64,000 nt of DNA from Arthrobacter sp. D5-1 (lineage in GTDB: Bacteria; Actinomycetota; Actinomycetes; Actinomycetales; Micrococcaceae). Shown in pieces: positions 17,085 through 25,806 of the stretch (within the stretch, counting starts at the first letter, position 1; every line of letters starts with the position of its first letter). The notes under the pieces are model-generated. The model was not told where the DNA came from, ran no database searches, and worked only from the letters and a program-made list of their open reading frames with translations. The DNA lies in the NCBI RefSeq assembly GCF_017357425.1, contig NZ_CP014571.1:2542001-2606000 (forward strand), written 5' to 3'. Position numbers and translations under genes: made by a program.

Positions 17085-17099
17085 AGTTTGTCCTGACAT
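17085..17099 (-). promoter_or_regulatory. IolR-like operator candidate upstream of the tautomerase gene
   Basis: Plus-strand AGTTTGTCCTGACAT, identical over 15 bases to the site at 2598-2612. On the minus strand it follows a possible -10 (TTAGTAT) and ends about 15 bases before the ATG, so a bound protein would block transcription. Confidence 0.6.
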
Positions 17100-17263
17100 A
17101 CTAACAAATCGTGAATGGGGGATGCAAGGACGGACGGGGAACGCTGGAATCAGGAGTACTGAAGGATCAAGGGATCCCTACAGGAGCCCGGCCTTGCCCA
17201 CGCCGAGACTCTTGGCACATCGGTTTGACCCCGCCCGGATGCGGATGAGGTGACTTAACCAGC

Positions 17264-17297
17264 GAATGCCCCACCCCTGATGAAAGGGCGGGGCATT
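17264..17297. terminator. Terminator-like hairpin
   Basis: GAATGCCCCACCCCT and AAGGGCGGGGCATTC pair with one G-T wobble and one mismatch. It lies just downstream of the VOC-family gene on the minus strand. There is no clear T-run, so it may only be an mRNA end structure. Confidence 0.5.
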
Positions 17298-17314
17298 CTT
17301 CATCGGCTGCGGCG

Positions 17315-17755
17315 CTATTCGGCGGCCCGGCCTCCCTGATGCGCACCCGCGATGTTCACCAGCCACCCAATGCCGAACCTGTCGACGCACATCCCGAAGG
17401 TGTCACCCCAAGGTGCCGTTTCCAGCGGTACGGTGACGGTACCGCCCTCCACCAGCTTGTCCCAGAAACCACGGAGTTCACTTTCGTCCGTGGCTTCGCC
17501 GCTGAGCGAGACAGAGATGTTATCGCCAGGGTTGTACGGCATGCCGTTGGGAGTATCAGCAGCCATGAGCGTCAATCCACCCGGCGCTTCCAGCATGGCA
17601 TGCATGACCTTGCCGGCCTCAGCCGGGTCCTCACTCGCCTGGTAGTCGCCGAAAGTGCTGATATTCAGCTCACCGCCGAAAACCGATTGATAGAAGGTGA
17701 TGGCATCGCGGGCGTTGTCACGGAATGAGATGTAAGGGTTCAGACGGGTTGTCAT
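17315..17755 (-). CDS. VOC/PhnB-like protein
   Basis: Glyoxalase/bleomycin-resistance fold (PhnB/DUF1338-like VOC) protein, 146 residues. Typical motifs are LNPYISFRDNARDAITFYQ, VFGGELNISTFGDY and WGDTFGMCVDRFGIGWLVN. Substrate unknown. The ATG at 17755 is preceded by AAGGAGACC; the frame runs 32 codons further upstream without a better start. It is followed on the same strand, about 100 bases upstream, by a second VOC gene, so the two may be co-transcribed. Confidence 0.85.
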   Translation of the reverse strand: MTTRLNPYISFRDNARDAITFYQSVFGGELNISTFGDYQASEDPAEAGKVMHAMLEAPGGLTLMAADTPNGMPYNPGDNISVSLSGEATDESELRGFWDKLVEGGTVTVPLETAPWGDTFGMCVDRFGIGWLVNIAGAHQGGRAAE

Positions 17756-17855
17756 TGGTCGGTCTCCTTCTGGTTGATTTTTGGTTGGTACAGAGCAGCG
17801 TTCGTTACAGTGCGGCAATGCCGACTGCGCCAGGTGGCGCCCTTTCCGCAAGTCC

Positions 17856-18311
17856 TCAGCCGCCGTCGTACGCCTTTTGCAGGGCGTCGATGTCCAGCTT
17901 CCGCATCTTCATCATGGCCTCCATGGCACGCCGCGACCCGTCAGGATCAGAGCCACCCAAAAGGGCGGACATGGCCGTGGGGACAATCTGCCATGACAAA
18001 CCAAACCTGTCCTTCAGCCACCCGCACATGCCCTCCTCACCCCCGGCGAGGAGAGCATCCGAGTAACGGTCCACCTCCTCCTGGGAATCGCAGTTCACCA
18101 TCAAGGAGACGGCCTCATTGAACTTGTGGGCCGGTCCACCATTGAGGCCCATGAACTGCCGGCCATCAATCTCGAATTCAACGGTCAGGGCTTGACCATC
18201 GGGCCCGGGCGTGATGCGTCCCATGGAGGATCCATCAAAAATCGATGTGTAGAACTCTGCCGCTTCGGCCGCTTGGCCGTCGAACCATAGACAGGTGGAA
18301 ATCTTCTGCAT
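17856..18311 (-). CDS. VOC/PhnB-like protein (3-demethylubiquinone-9 3-methyltransferase-like)
   Basis: A second VOC-fold protein, 151 residues: ISTCLWFDGQAAEAAEFYTSIF at the start, then SLMVNCDSQEEVDRYSDALL and MCGWLKDRFGLSWQIVP, as in proteins often listed, probably wrongly, as 3-demethylubiquinone methyltransferases. Actual function unknown. The ATG follows GAGGAG. It differs clearly in sequence from the neighbouring VOC gene, so this is not a recent duplication. Confidence 0.85.
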   Translation of the reverse strand: MQKISTCLWFDGQAAEAAEFYTSIFDGSSMGRITPGPDGQALTVEFEIDGRQFMGLNGGPAHKFNEAVSLMVNCDSQEEVDRYSDALLAGGEEGMCGWLKDRFGLSWQIVPTAMSALLGGSDPDGSRRAMEAMMKMRKLDIDALQKAYDGG

Positions 18312-18445
18312 GAAGCACTCCTCAGCGATCCGGGGGAAGCCCTGCTCCCCAGACAGACGCTAGTCCTGTGAGTTGCTCCACACAACGCTCCACTCAAGCA
18401 AACGCGACTTCGCGTACGGGTGACACCCCGGATAGTGTCGTGGGC

Positions 18446-18835
18446 ATGCCTTCACCTTCACGACTGTGGATCCCCGCAGCCATCGCGGACGTTCTGTTGA
18501 TTCTTGTCTTCGCAGCCATTGGCAGGGACGCGCACGCCCGCGGAGACATAGTTTCCGGCGCCTTCGCCACGGCGTGGCCCTTCCTGACCGGGGCAGCCCT
18601 TGCGTGGCTGGCAGCGCGCGCCTGGCGCAGTCCATTGGCTGTCTGGCCAACAGGCGTCCTCGTCTGGATCAGCGCAGTACTGGTGGGAATGCTGCTCCGG
18701 GCTGTTACAGGCCAAACGGTGGTCCTGCCTTTCATGATCGTCGCACTCATCTCCCTCGGGATTTTCCTGCTCAGCTACCGGGCCCTGGCCGCACTCTGGC
18801 TGCGCGTCTCCCGGAGGCGGCAACGCCGCGTTTGA
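18446..18835 (+). CDS. DUF3054 family membrane protein
   Basis: Predicted integral membrane protein of 129 residues with four hydrophobic segments (about residues 5-22, 35-55, 63-83, 90-112) and an Arg-rich end. The segment IPAAIADVLLILVFAAIGRDAH with a conserved GRD is typical of the DUF3054 family common in actinobacteria. Function unknown. I chose the ATG at 18446, where the family sequence begins; the frame is open upstream. No partner is evident. Confidence 0.8.
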   Translation: MPSPSRLWIPAAIADVLLILVFAAIGRDAHARGDIVSGAFATAWPFLTGAALAWLAARAWRSPLAVWPTGVLVWISAVLVGMLLRAVTGQTVVLPFMIVALISLGIFLLSYRALAALWLRVSRRRQRRV

Positions 18836-18906
18836 ACAGGACCTGTCCCCAGCCGATGCACTAGGCTGAAACAGTCCGCAACGCTGCTTTTCCGGAAAGG
18901 CCCCAC

Positions 18907-19185
18907 GTGATCACCGCTTTCGTCCTGATCAAGACAGATGCCTCACGCATCCCGGAGACAGCAGAGCAAATCTCTGCCATACAGGGCATCAGCGAGGTCT
19001 ATTCGGTCACGGGTGAATGGGATCTCATAGCCGTAGCCAGGGTGACCAAGCACGAAGAGTTGGCCGACGTCATCGCCGACAAGTTATCGAAGGTGGATTC
19101 TGTGGTTCATACCACCACCCACATTGCCTTCAGGGCCTACTCGCAGCACGACCTTGACGCGGCGTTCGCGCTCGGCTTCGAGTAA
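18907..19185 (+). CDS. Stand-alone Lrp/AsnC ligand-binding (RAM) domain protein
   Basis: 92 residues covering only the effector-binding ferredoxin-like domain of Lrp/AsnC regulators, without the helix-turn-helix. Motifs: FVLIKTDASRIPETAEQISAI, SEVYSVTGEWDLIAVARV, VVHTTTHIAFRAYSQ. Such proteins form dimers or higher oligomers and bind amino acids; a role as co-regulator is usually assumed but not shown here. The GTG at 18907 follows GAAAGG. It is convergent with trpD, 13 bases apart. Confidence 0.85.
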   Translation: MITAFVLIKTDASRIPETAEQISAIQGISEVYSVTGEWDLIAVARVTKHEELADVIADKLSKVDSVVHTTTHIAFRAYSQHDLDAAFALGFE

Positions 19186-19198
19186 GAGACTCCCTGCC

Positions 19199-20263
19199 CT
19201 AAAGATCACTCCGGCTGAGTTCCGTCCACTTCGCGAGGACGCCGGCAGCCTTGCCTGAGTCCACCGACTCGGCCGCCCGGGCGAATGCCTTGCGCATGCG
19301 CTCAGTCAGGGTTCCCTCAGCGTCCGGGGCATAAGACACCAGGCCCGCGGCTGCATTGAGGAGGACGGCGTCCCGCACCGGGCCCGCCTTACCCTCGAGG
19401 ATGTCGCGTACAACTCCCGCGTTTGCAGCAGCGTCACCCCCACGCAGATCCGCCACCGTAGAGGGGCCGATACCAAGTTCCGCCGGAGAGAACACCTGCT
19501 CGGTGACTGTGCCGTTCCTGATTTCCCAGACTGTGGATGGTCCCGTAGGCGTGAGCTCATCGAGTCCGTCGTCCCCACGGAAGACCAGTCCACGGCTGCC
19601 GCGGCGGGCCAGCACGCCAGCCACCAGCGGAGCCATACGGACATTGGCAACACCCACAGCAGAGGCCTGTACGTGGGCCGGGTTGGTCAGGGGGCCCAGG
19701 AAATTGAAGGCAGTGGGAACCGCCAATTCGCGGCGGGGCACAGCCGTATGCCGGAATGAAGGATGGAAAACCTGCGCGAAACAGAAGGTGATTCCTGCCT
19801 CTTCAGCATTCCGGGCCACTTGCTCGATCGAGAGGTCCAGCCGAACACCCAAGGCCTCCAACACGTCTGCCGAACCGGAAGTCGACGAAGCTGCCCTGTT
19901 GCCGTGCTTGACCACCTTGGCGCCGGCGCCGGCAGCAACGAGCGCTGCCATGGTGGAGATGTTCACGGTATTGAGCCGGTCACCACCTGTCCCTACGATG
20001 TCGAGCTTCTCACCGGTGATTTCAATCGGGTTGGCGTGCTGGACCATGGCTTGAACCAGGCCCGCCAGCTCCTCCACGGTCTCTCCCTTGGCACGGAGGG
20101 CAACAAGGAACCCGGCAATCTGCGCAGGAGTCGCTTCACCGGACATGATCGTGTTCATGGCCCACTCTGTATTGCCCACTGCAAGGTCGTCGCCGTTGAT
20201 CAGTGCTGAGATGAGCCCAGGCCAGGTATTGCTGGCTGCAGGTGCCGATGCCGGAGAAGTCAC
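19199..20263 (-). CDS. trpD: Anthranilate phosphoribosyltransferase
   Basis: Tryptophan synthesis, step 2: anthranilate plus PRPP to phosphoribosyl-anthranilate. 354 residues, a usual length. Seen: the PRPP/phosphate loop [14 protein letters not shown] and [21 protein letters not shown], both diagnostic, and [11 protein letters not shown]. The start is a GTG at 20263 without a good ribosome-binding site, so the message may be leaderless. No other trp gene is nearby; stand-alone trpD is common in actinobacteria. Confidence 0.95.
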   Translation of the reverse strand: MTSPASAPAASNTWPGLISALINGDDLAVGNTEWAMNTIMSGEATPAQIAGFLVALRAKGETVEELAGLVQAMVQHANPIEITGEKLDIVGTGGDRLNTVNISTMAALVAAGAGAKVVKHGNRAASSTSGSADVLEALGVRLDLSIEQVARNAEEAGITFCFAQVFHPSFRHTAVPRRELAVPTAFNFLGPLTNPAHVQASAVGVANVRMAPLVAGVLARRGSRGLVFRGDDGLDELTPTGPSTVWEIRNGTVTEQVFSPAELGIGPSTVADLRGGDAAANAGVVRDILEGKAGPVRDAVLLNAAAGLVSYAPDAEGTLTERMRKAFARAAESVDSGKAAGVLAKWTELSRSDL

Positions 20264-20411
20264 CCACTGATGCTATCGACCCTGCCACGCCGATGACCAA
20301 TGTGAACGCGGTCGGGAACTTTTCCGCGCGATTTCGCGTCTTTGTAGAAAAAGTCTCCCGAATCGGTGGTTTGCATTGGGAACTCTGGACTTTTACAGAC
20401 ATAATGTCCTT

Positions 20412-21050
20412 GTGACATCTGCGACCCATGCCCCCAGTACCCCGGCGCACCCGACGCTGAACCGCCCCAACCTGGTTTCTGTTGGAACCGTTGTTTGGCT
20501 GTCCAGTGAGTTGATGTTCTTCGCCGGCCTCTTTGCCATGTACTTCACCCTGCGCTCCACATCCGGACTGATGTGGGCCGAGGAGACGGCCAAGCTCAAC
20601 TTCCCGTTTGCGCTCGTCAACACGATCGTCCTTGTGGCAAGTTCGTTTACTTGCCAGATGGGCGTTTTTGCCGCCGAGCGGCTCGAACCGCGCCGTACCG
20701 GCCGCCCGCTCCAAATCACCCGCTGGGGCATGTCTGAATGGTTTGTCCTCACCTTCATCATGGGTGCCTTCTTCGTAGCCGGACAGACCACGGAATACGC
20801 CATGCTCGTCTCCGAGCATGTGTCCTTGTCCTCCAACGCCTACGGCTCCGCCTTCTACATGACAACGGGCTTCCACGGCCTGCACGTCATTGGCGGCCTG
20901 ATCGCCTTCCTGTTCATCATTGGCCGCGCTTTTGCAGCCAAGAAGTTCGGACACTTTGAAGCGACGTCGGCGATCGTCACCTCGTACTACTGGCACTTTG
21001 TCGACGTTGTGTGGATCGGCCTCTTCCTGGTCATCTACGTCCTCAAGTAA
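20412..21050 (+). CDS. ctaE: Cytochrome c oxidase subunit III
   Basis: Membrane subunit III of the aa3-type terminal oxidase, 212 residues, with five hydrophobic segments; the short form lacking the first two helices is normal in actinobacteria. Seen: [33 protein letters not shown] and [22 protein letters not shown] start at GTG 20412 (TSATHAPS follows); an in-frame ATG 12 codons earlier is less likely. First gene of ctaE-qcrCAB, the arrangement behind the actinobacterial bcc-aa3 supercomplex. Confidence 0.95.
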   Translation: MTSATHAPSTPAHPTLNRPNLVSVGTVVWLSSELMFFAGLFAMYFTLRSTSGLMWAEETAKLNFPFALVNTIVLVASSFTCQMGVFAAERLEPRRTGRPLQITRWGMSEWFVLTFIMGAFFVAGQTTEYAMLVSEHVSLSSNAYGSAFYMTTGFHGLHVIGGLIAFLFIIGRAFAAKKFGHFEATSAIVTSYYWHFVDVVWIGLFLVIYVLK

Positions 21051-21138
21051 GCCCGGCTTTGACTCTTTTTCTACAAGAGGCAGAATTTCAAGAAGCGGCT
21101 CGCGGAGCCGACGCAGGATCGAATAAAGGAACCACCAC

Positions 21139-21927
21139 GTGAAGGCACTATCGCAGAAGCGACGTCACCCACTGGCAGCCATTGCGCTGCTGTTGATGGG
21201 CCTCCTCCTCACTGGTGGGCTGTACGCCGTTGCCACAACTGTCAACCAAGCCAAGGCCGACACCACCAGCTACAGCGCCAGTGACGTAGAAGAAGGCGGC
21301 AAGCTCTTCGCCGCCAACTGCGCCACCTGCCACGGCATGGGTGCGTCCGGAACCCAGGACGGCCCCTCGCTGGTCGGCGTGGGTGCTGCAGCTGTTGACT
21401 TCCAGGTTGGCACCGGACGTATGCCCATGCAGATGAGCGGACCGCAGGCCCAGCAGAAGCCCGCCCAGTTCAACGCAGAGCAGACCAAGCAGCTGTCCGC
21501 TTACGTTGCTTCCCTCGGAGCAGGCCCGGCCATTCCCGAGGAACACCTCCTCGACGGCAAGGGGGATGCCGCCAATGGTGGCGAACTCTTCCGCGTCAAC
21601 TGCGCCATGTGCCACAACGCAGCCGCTGCCGGCGGTGCACTGACCCGCGGCAAGTTTGCTCCTGCACTGGCCGGCGTCAGCGCAGAGCACATCTACGAGG
21701 CCATGGTGACCGGACCGCAGAACATGCCTGTGTTCAGTGATTCCAATGTCACTCCTGAAGACAAGCGCGACATCATCACCTTCCTGAAGACCATCGAAGC
21801 CAACGGTTCCCCCGGTGGCGCGGACCTGGGAGCACTGGGCCCGGTGTCTGAAGGCCTCTTCGTCTGGGTTGCCGGTTTGGGTGTCATCATCGCATTCACC
21901 ATCTGGTTGACGTCCCGCACGTCCTGA
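21139..21927 (+). CDS. qcrC: Cytochrome bc1 complex diheme cytochrome c subunit
   Basis: Membrane-anchored diheme cytochrome c that passes electrons from the bc1 complex directly to the oxidase, replacing soluble cytochrome c. 262 residues: an N-terminal membrane segment (about 12-33), heme sites CATCH at 61-65 and CAMCH at 155-159, and a C-terminal membrane helix (about 238-257). GTG start at 21139. It lies between ctaE and qcrA. Confidence 0.96.
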   Translation: MKALSQKRRHPLAAIALLLMGLLLTGGLYAVATTVNQAKADTTSYSASDVEEGGKLFAANCATCHGMGASGTQDGPSLVGVGAAAVDFQVGTGRMPMQMSGPQAQQKPAQFNAEQTKQLSAYVASLGAGPAIPEEHLLDGKGDAANGGELFRVNCAMCHNAAAAGGALTRGKFAPALAGVSAEHIYEAMVTGPQNMPVFSDSNVTPEDKRDIITFLKTIEANGSPGGADLGALGPVSEGLFVWVAGLGVIIAFTIWLTSRTS

Positions 21928-22023
21928 TCCGGACACGACAAAACTTCTGCTGCACAGTCAGCAGTTTGAAACTGAAAATAACTCGGCCCCGGCCGAGACA
22001 ACGAGAGAAGGATGAGGCGAATT

Positions 22024-23094
22024 ATGGGCAACCATAGTGACGGCAGTCCGAACCACTCGGGCACCGTAGCTACGGCTGGTCAGAATGAGGTGGAGAAGTT
22101 CCAGGATCCTGGACTACCTCCGCATCGTTTGCGCCTGGCTGACACGGACCCGGTAGCCGCAAAGCGAGCCGAGCGTCAGGTAGCCATTCTGTTTGGCACC
22201 TCCGTCATTGGCACGCTGGTCTTCCTGGTGGCGTACTTCGCCATCGATCTGGGCGACGACACCACCATTGCGACCATCCGTAACCAAAACCTCCTTCTGG
22301 GGCTAGGCACGGCCTTCGCAATGCTCGGCATCGGCACCGGTATCGTGCACTGGGCCAAGGCCCTGATGCCCGATCACGAAGTGTCTGAAGAGCGCCACGC
22401 CATCCGTACCGAAGAGGATCGCCAGGCAGCTGTCCGGATCGTCGACGACATCGTCGAAGAGACCGGCATCAAGCGCCGCCCGCTGATCCGCAACACCCTT
22501 CTTGGTGCAGTTGCGCTTGCCCCGCTGCCTGCTCTCGCCATCTTCGGCGACTTGGGCCCGCGTCCTGACGATGCTCTGGCACACACCATGTGGGCTCCTG
22601 AAGGCGGCAAGCTGAAGCGCCTGACCCGCGACCCCGATGGCACTCCCATCAAGGCCTCGGACGTCACAATTGGCTCTGCCTTCCACGTCATTCCCGAAGG
22701 CCTCAATGAGCTCCACGAAGGCAAGTTGAACGAAAAGGCGAAAGCCGTCGTCCTGCTGATGCGCCTGGATCCGAATTCATTGCACCCCTCAGAGGGCCGT
22801 GAAAACTGGAGCTACAACGGAATCGTTGCTTACTCCAAGATCTGCACGCACGTCGGATGCCCCGTTGCTCTTTACGAGCAGCAGACGCACCACCTTCTGT
22901 GCCCGTGCCACCAGTCCACGTTTGACCTCACGCAGGAATGCAAGGTCATCTTTGGACCGGCCAGCCGTCCGCTCCCCCAGCTGCCTATTGCAGTTGACGC
23001 AGAAGGCTACCTCGTCGCCACAAGCGACTTCAGAGAACCTGTAGGACCGAGTTACTGGGAGCGTGACGAGCATGAGCGCCTCATCAACAGCTGA
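22024..23094 (+). CDS. qcrA: Cytochrome bc1 complex Rieske iron-sulfur subunit
   Basis: Rieske [2Fe-2S] protein of the bc1 complex, 356 residues. The two cluster-binding motifs CTHVGC and CPCHQS are present in the C-terminal third. The N-terminal half has three hydrophobic segments (near residues 55-75, 90-110 and 160-180), as in actinobacterial QcrA. I prefer the ATG at 22024 because AGAAGG and GAGG stand at a good distance; an ATG four codons earlier overlaps that site. The 3' end overlaps qcrB. Confidence 0.95.
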   Translation: MGNHSDGSPNHSGTVATAGQNEVEKFQDPGLPPHRLRLADTDPVAAKRAERQVAILFGTSVIGTLVFLVAYFAIDLGDDTTIATIRNQNLLLGLGTAFAMLGIGTGIVHWAKALMPDHEVSEERHAIRTEEDRQAAVRIVDDIVEETGIKRRPLIRNTLLGAVALAPLPALAIFGDLGPRPDDALAHTMWAPEGGKLKRLTRDPDGTPIKASDVTIGSAFHVIPEGLNELHEGKLNEKAKAVVLLMRLDPNSLHPSEGRENWSYNGIVAYSKICTHVGCPVALYEQQTHHLLCPCHQSTFDLTQECKVIFGPASRPLPQLPIAVDAEGYLVATSDFREPVGPSYWERDEHERLINS

Positions 23095-24745
23095 AGCCCC
23101 CTTCGTTCCGAAGACCAAGGTTGGTAGTTTCACCAACTTCGTTGACGAGCGCGTGGGTGGCTCCGGCATCCTGCGTGAGTTCGGCCGAAAGGTCTTCCCC
23201 GACCACTGGTCGTTCATGTTCGGTGAGGTGGCGCTGTACTCCTTCGTCATCCTGCTGATGTCAGGTACCTTCCTGACCTTCTTCTTCGATCCGTCCATGG
23301 CGGAAACCCATTACCAGGGTTCGTACACTCCGCTGTACAACGTAGAAATGTCCGTTGCCTACAGCTCGTCGCTGAACATCTCCTTTGATGTACGTGGCGG
23401 TCTGTTCATGCGTCAGGTACACCACTGGGCAGCACTGCTTTTTGTGGCCTCCTTGGGTGTCCACATGCTGCGCGTCTTCTTCACCGGTGCTTTCCGCAAG
23501 CCGCGCGAAATGAACTGGGTGGTGGGCGGCGTGCTGCTCATCCTGGCGATGGCAGCCGGCTTCACCGGTTACTCGCTCCCCGATGACCTGCTCTCCGGCA
23601 ACGGCCTGCGCATCATCGATGGCGTTATCAAGTCCATCCCGGTGATTGGCACGTACATCTCCTTCTTCCTCTTCGGTGGAGAATTCCCGGGTACGGCCAT
23701 CATTGGCCGCCTGTACGTCCTGCACATCCTCCTGGTCCCCGCACTCATCCTGCTGATGATCGTGATCCACCTCTTCATGGTGGTTGTGCACAAGCACACC
23801 CAGTACCCCGGCCCGGGCCGTAACGACGGGAACGTTGTCGGCTACCCCCTCGGCCCGGTTTACGCTGCCAAAGCCGGTGGATTCTTCTTCATCGTCTTCG
23901 GTGTCCTGGCACTCATGGCCGCAGCATTCACGATCAACCCGATCTGGAACTACGGTCCGTATGACCCGTCCCCTGTTTCCGCAGGTACCCAGCCTGACTG
24001 GTACATCGGGTTCGTGGACGGCGCCCTGCGCCTCATGCCGGGTGTCATCAATGACTTCCACTTCGAATGGGTCATCTTCGGACGCACCCTGACCCTGAAC
24101 GTGCTGCTTCCGGCCTTGGTTCCTGCTGGAATCATCTTCACGGTTCTGTTCATGTACCCGTGGATCGAACGCTGGATCACCAAGGACAACCGCGAACACC
24201 ACGTTCTCGACCGTCCCCGCAACGTGCCTACCCGCACAGCGATCGGTGTTGCAGGCTTTACCTGGTACTGCGTGATGTGGGCAGCCGCTGGTTCCGACCT
24301 CATCGCAACCCACTTCCACGTTTCCCTGAACGACGTCACCTACTGGCTGCGAACACTGTTCTTCATCGGGCCGGTCATCGCCTTCATCGTGACCAAGCGC
24401 ATCGCACTCGCCCTCCAGCGCAAGGACCGCGAGATTGCCCTGCATGGCCGGGAAACAGGACGCATCGTCCGTCTCCCGCACGGTGAATTCATCGAGGTCC
24501 ACGCTCCACTTGATGAGTACAAGCGCTACAAGCTTGTTGGATTCGAATCACCGGCTCCCCTGCCGGCTGAGCCGAACGAACACGGTGTTGTCACCAGCAA
24601 GGAAAAGCGCCGCGCGGCACTTTCCAAGTGGTTCTTCGAGGACCGTGTTGCCCCGGCAACACCCGCCGAACTCGAAGCCGCCCACGCACATGGCCACCAT
24701 GAAGCCATTGAAGCAGGCGAAGACCAGAAGAGCCTGAGCCACTAA
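23072..24745 (+). CDS. qcrB: Cytochrome bc1 complex cytochrome b subunit
   Basis: Cytochrome b with two b hemes and the quinol sites, 557 residues. Actinobacterial QcrB is longer than mitochondrial cytochrome b, with a C-terminal extension rich in charged residues, as seen here. Features: VHHWAALLFVASLGVHMLRVF and HILLVPALILLMIVIHLFMVVVH carrying the heme histidines, and GYSLPDDLLSGNGL. The start overlaps qcrA by 23 bases; GGGAG lies 10 bases before the ATG at 23072, and a GTG three codons earlier is the alternative. A strong terminator follows. Confidence 0.96.
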   Translation: MSASSTAEAPFVPKTKVGSFTNFVDERVGGSGILREFGRKVFPDHWSFMFGEVALYSFVILLMSGTFLTFFFDPSMAETHYQGSYTPLYNVEMSVAYSSSLNISFDVRGGLFMRQVHHWAALLFVASLGVHMLRVFFTGAFRKPREMNWVVGGVLLILAMAAGFTGYSLPDDLLSGNGLRIIDGVIKSIPVIGTYISFFLFGGEFPGTAIIGRLYVLHILLVPALILLMIVIHLFMVVVHKHTQYPGPGRNDGNVVGYPLGPVYAAKAGGFFFIVFGVLALMAAAFTINPIWNYGPYDPSPVSAGTQPDWYIGFVDGALRLMPGVINDFHFEWVIFGRTLTLNVLLPALVPAGIIFTVLFMYPWIERWITKDNREHHVLDRPRNVPTRTAIGVAGFTWYCVMWAAAGSDLIATHFHVSLNDVTYWLRTLFFIGPVIAFIVTKRIALALQRKDREIALHGRETGRIVRLPHGEFIEVHAPLDEYKRYKLVGFESPAPLPAEPNEHGVVTSKEKRRAALSKWFFEDRVAPATPAELEAAHAHGHHEAIEAGEDQKSLSH

Positions 24746-24761
24746 CGCTTGGAACTCGCAT

Positions 24762-24802
24762 AAAAGTAGGGGCCCGGTCCAATGGACCGGGCCCCTACTT
24801 TT
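24762..24802. terminator. Rho-independent terminator
   Basis: A perfect 19-bp stem (AAAAGTAGGGGCCCGGTCC and its complement) with the 3-base loop AAT, ending in TTTT on the plus strand and in A/T on both sides. It serves the convergent qcrB and GntR genes. Confidence 0.92.
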
Positions 24803-24905
24803 TGTGCACCAGCTTTACCCCCGTAAACCCTTTTCCCCGGGCTCTGTGCGGCTGTACTTCCGCACTGCCGCCATACATGTATGGGCGCGCCCGTCCTGGC
24901 GGGCG

Positions 24906-25697
24906 CTAGGGCTGAGTGCGGTACCCCGATGAGTAGTTGCGCGTAGGCCTCACTCCTGGGCGTTGCAGGGGGACCCAGAGCTTGTAGCGGTCAGCCCTAT
25001 AGTAAGAAACGGAGTAGTCCACCATGGCGCGGGCTACGAAAGCGTGCCGTTGAATCTTCAGCAAAGGGGCACCGACATCGACGTTGAGAAGCCGGGCTGT
25101 GGAGGGCGACGCTGCCGTGGCCTCAATCATGTCCTCGCCCCACTCCATCACCAAGCCAAACCGTTCGCTCAGGACGTTGTACAGGGATGTGGGCGGCGCT
25201 TCATCCAAAAGGCCTGGGACGCGATGGGCCGGTATGAAGTTCTCATCAACGCTCATGGGTTCATTGTCAGCGAGCAGCAGCCGCCTGAACCGCACCAGAG
25301 GTGTGCCTTCCTCCAGTTGGAGCTCCCGCGCGAGGAATGCACTGGCTGCGATCTGTTCGAAGCTGAGTACCTTCGCAGCCGGGACCATACCTCGACGTTG
25401 CATCTCTTCGCTATAGGACGTCAGTTTCACTTGAAGGTCCAGCTTGGGCTTCCTCACGAAAGTCCCCAGACCCACAACACGCTCAATGACTTCCTCACCA
25501 ACCAAGGCATCAATAGCCTGTCGCACCGTCATCCGGGCCAGACCGAAGCGCTCTGACAGATCCCGTTCCGAGGGAAGCGCAGAACCTGGCGGGCAGGATT
25601 GGGCAATAAAGGCCCGCAGAATCTCCCGGAGCTGCACGTAAATCGGCGTGCCACTGGTGCGGTCGATCTCGCCTGCGATGCTTGCTGCTTCAGGCAC
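24906..25697 (-). CDS. GntR/HutC-family regulator, DasR-like
   Basis: 263 residues: an N-terminal winged helix (about 12-75) with PIYVQLREILRAFI, LPSERDLSERFGLARMTVRQAIDAL and VVGLGTFV, then a UTRA effector domain with RRLLLADNEPMSVDENFIP. The HutC subgroup includes DasR, which senses glucosamine phosphate and controls PTS and N-acetylglucosamine genes in Streptomyces. The intergenic region shared with the divergent HPr gene contains a near-consensus DasR site, which makes DasR the best assignment. GTG start at 25697. Confidence 0.85.
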   Translation of the reverse strand: MPEAASIAGEIDRTSGTPIYVQLREILRAFIAQSCPPGSALPSERDLSERFGLARMTVRQAIDALVGEEVIERVVGLGTFVRKPKLDLQVKLTSYSEEMQRRGMVPAAKVLSFEQIAASAFLARELQLEEGTPLVRFRRLLLADNEPMSVDENFIPAHRVPGLLDEAPPTSLYNVLSERFGLVMEWGEDMIEATAASPSTARLLNVDVGAPLLKIQRHAFVARAMVDYSVSYYRADRYKLWVPLQRPGVRPTRNYSSGYRTQP

Positions 25698-25747
25698 CGC
25701 GGCGGTCCAGCAATTGAGTCATGCCTCAAGGATAATTCAGTGATACT

Positions 25748-25763
25748 TCAGGTCTAGACCACT
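25748..25763. promoter_or_regulatory. DasR-type (dre) operator
   Basis: TCAGGTCTAGACCACT has a perfect 10-base palindrome, GGTCTAGACC, and matches the Streptomyces dre consensus ACTGGTCTAGACCACT as I recall it at 14 of 16 bases. It lies 51 bases from the regulator start and 44 bases from the HPr start, so it could control both. Confidence 0.75.
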
Positions 25764-25806
25764 TACGGCGCATGTGGAGCGACGGGGCCTAGGGAGCTAC
25801 GCTTGT

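Noticed and set aside
23261..24502. Minus-strand frame of 413 codons within qcrB
   Set aside because: Shadow of the cytochrome b gene; charged low-complexity sequence without domains.
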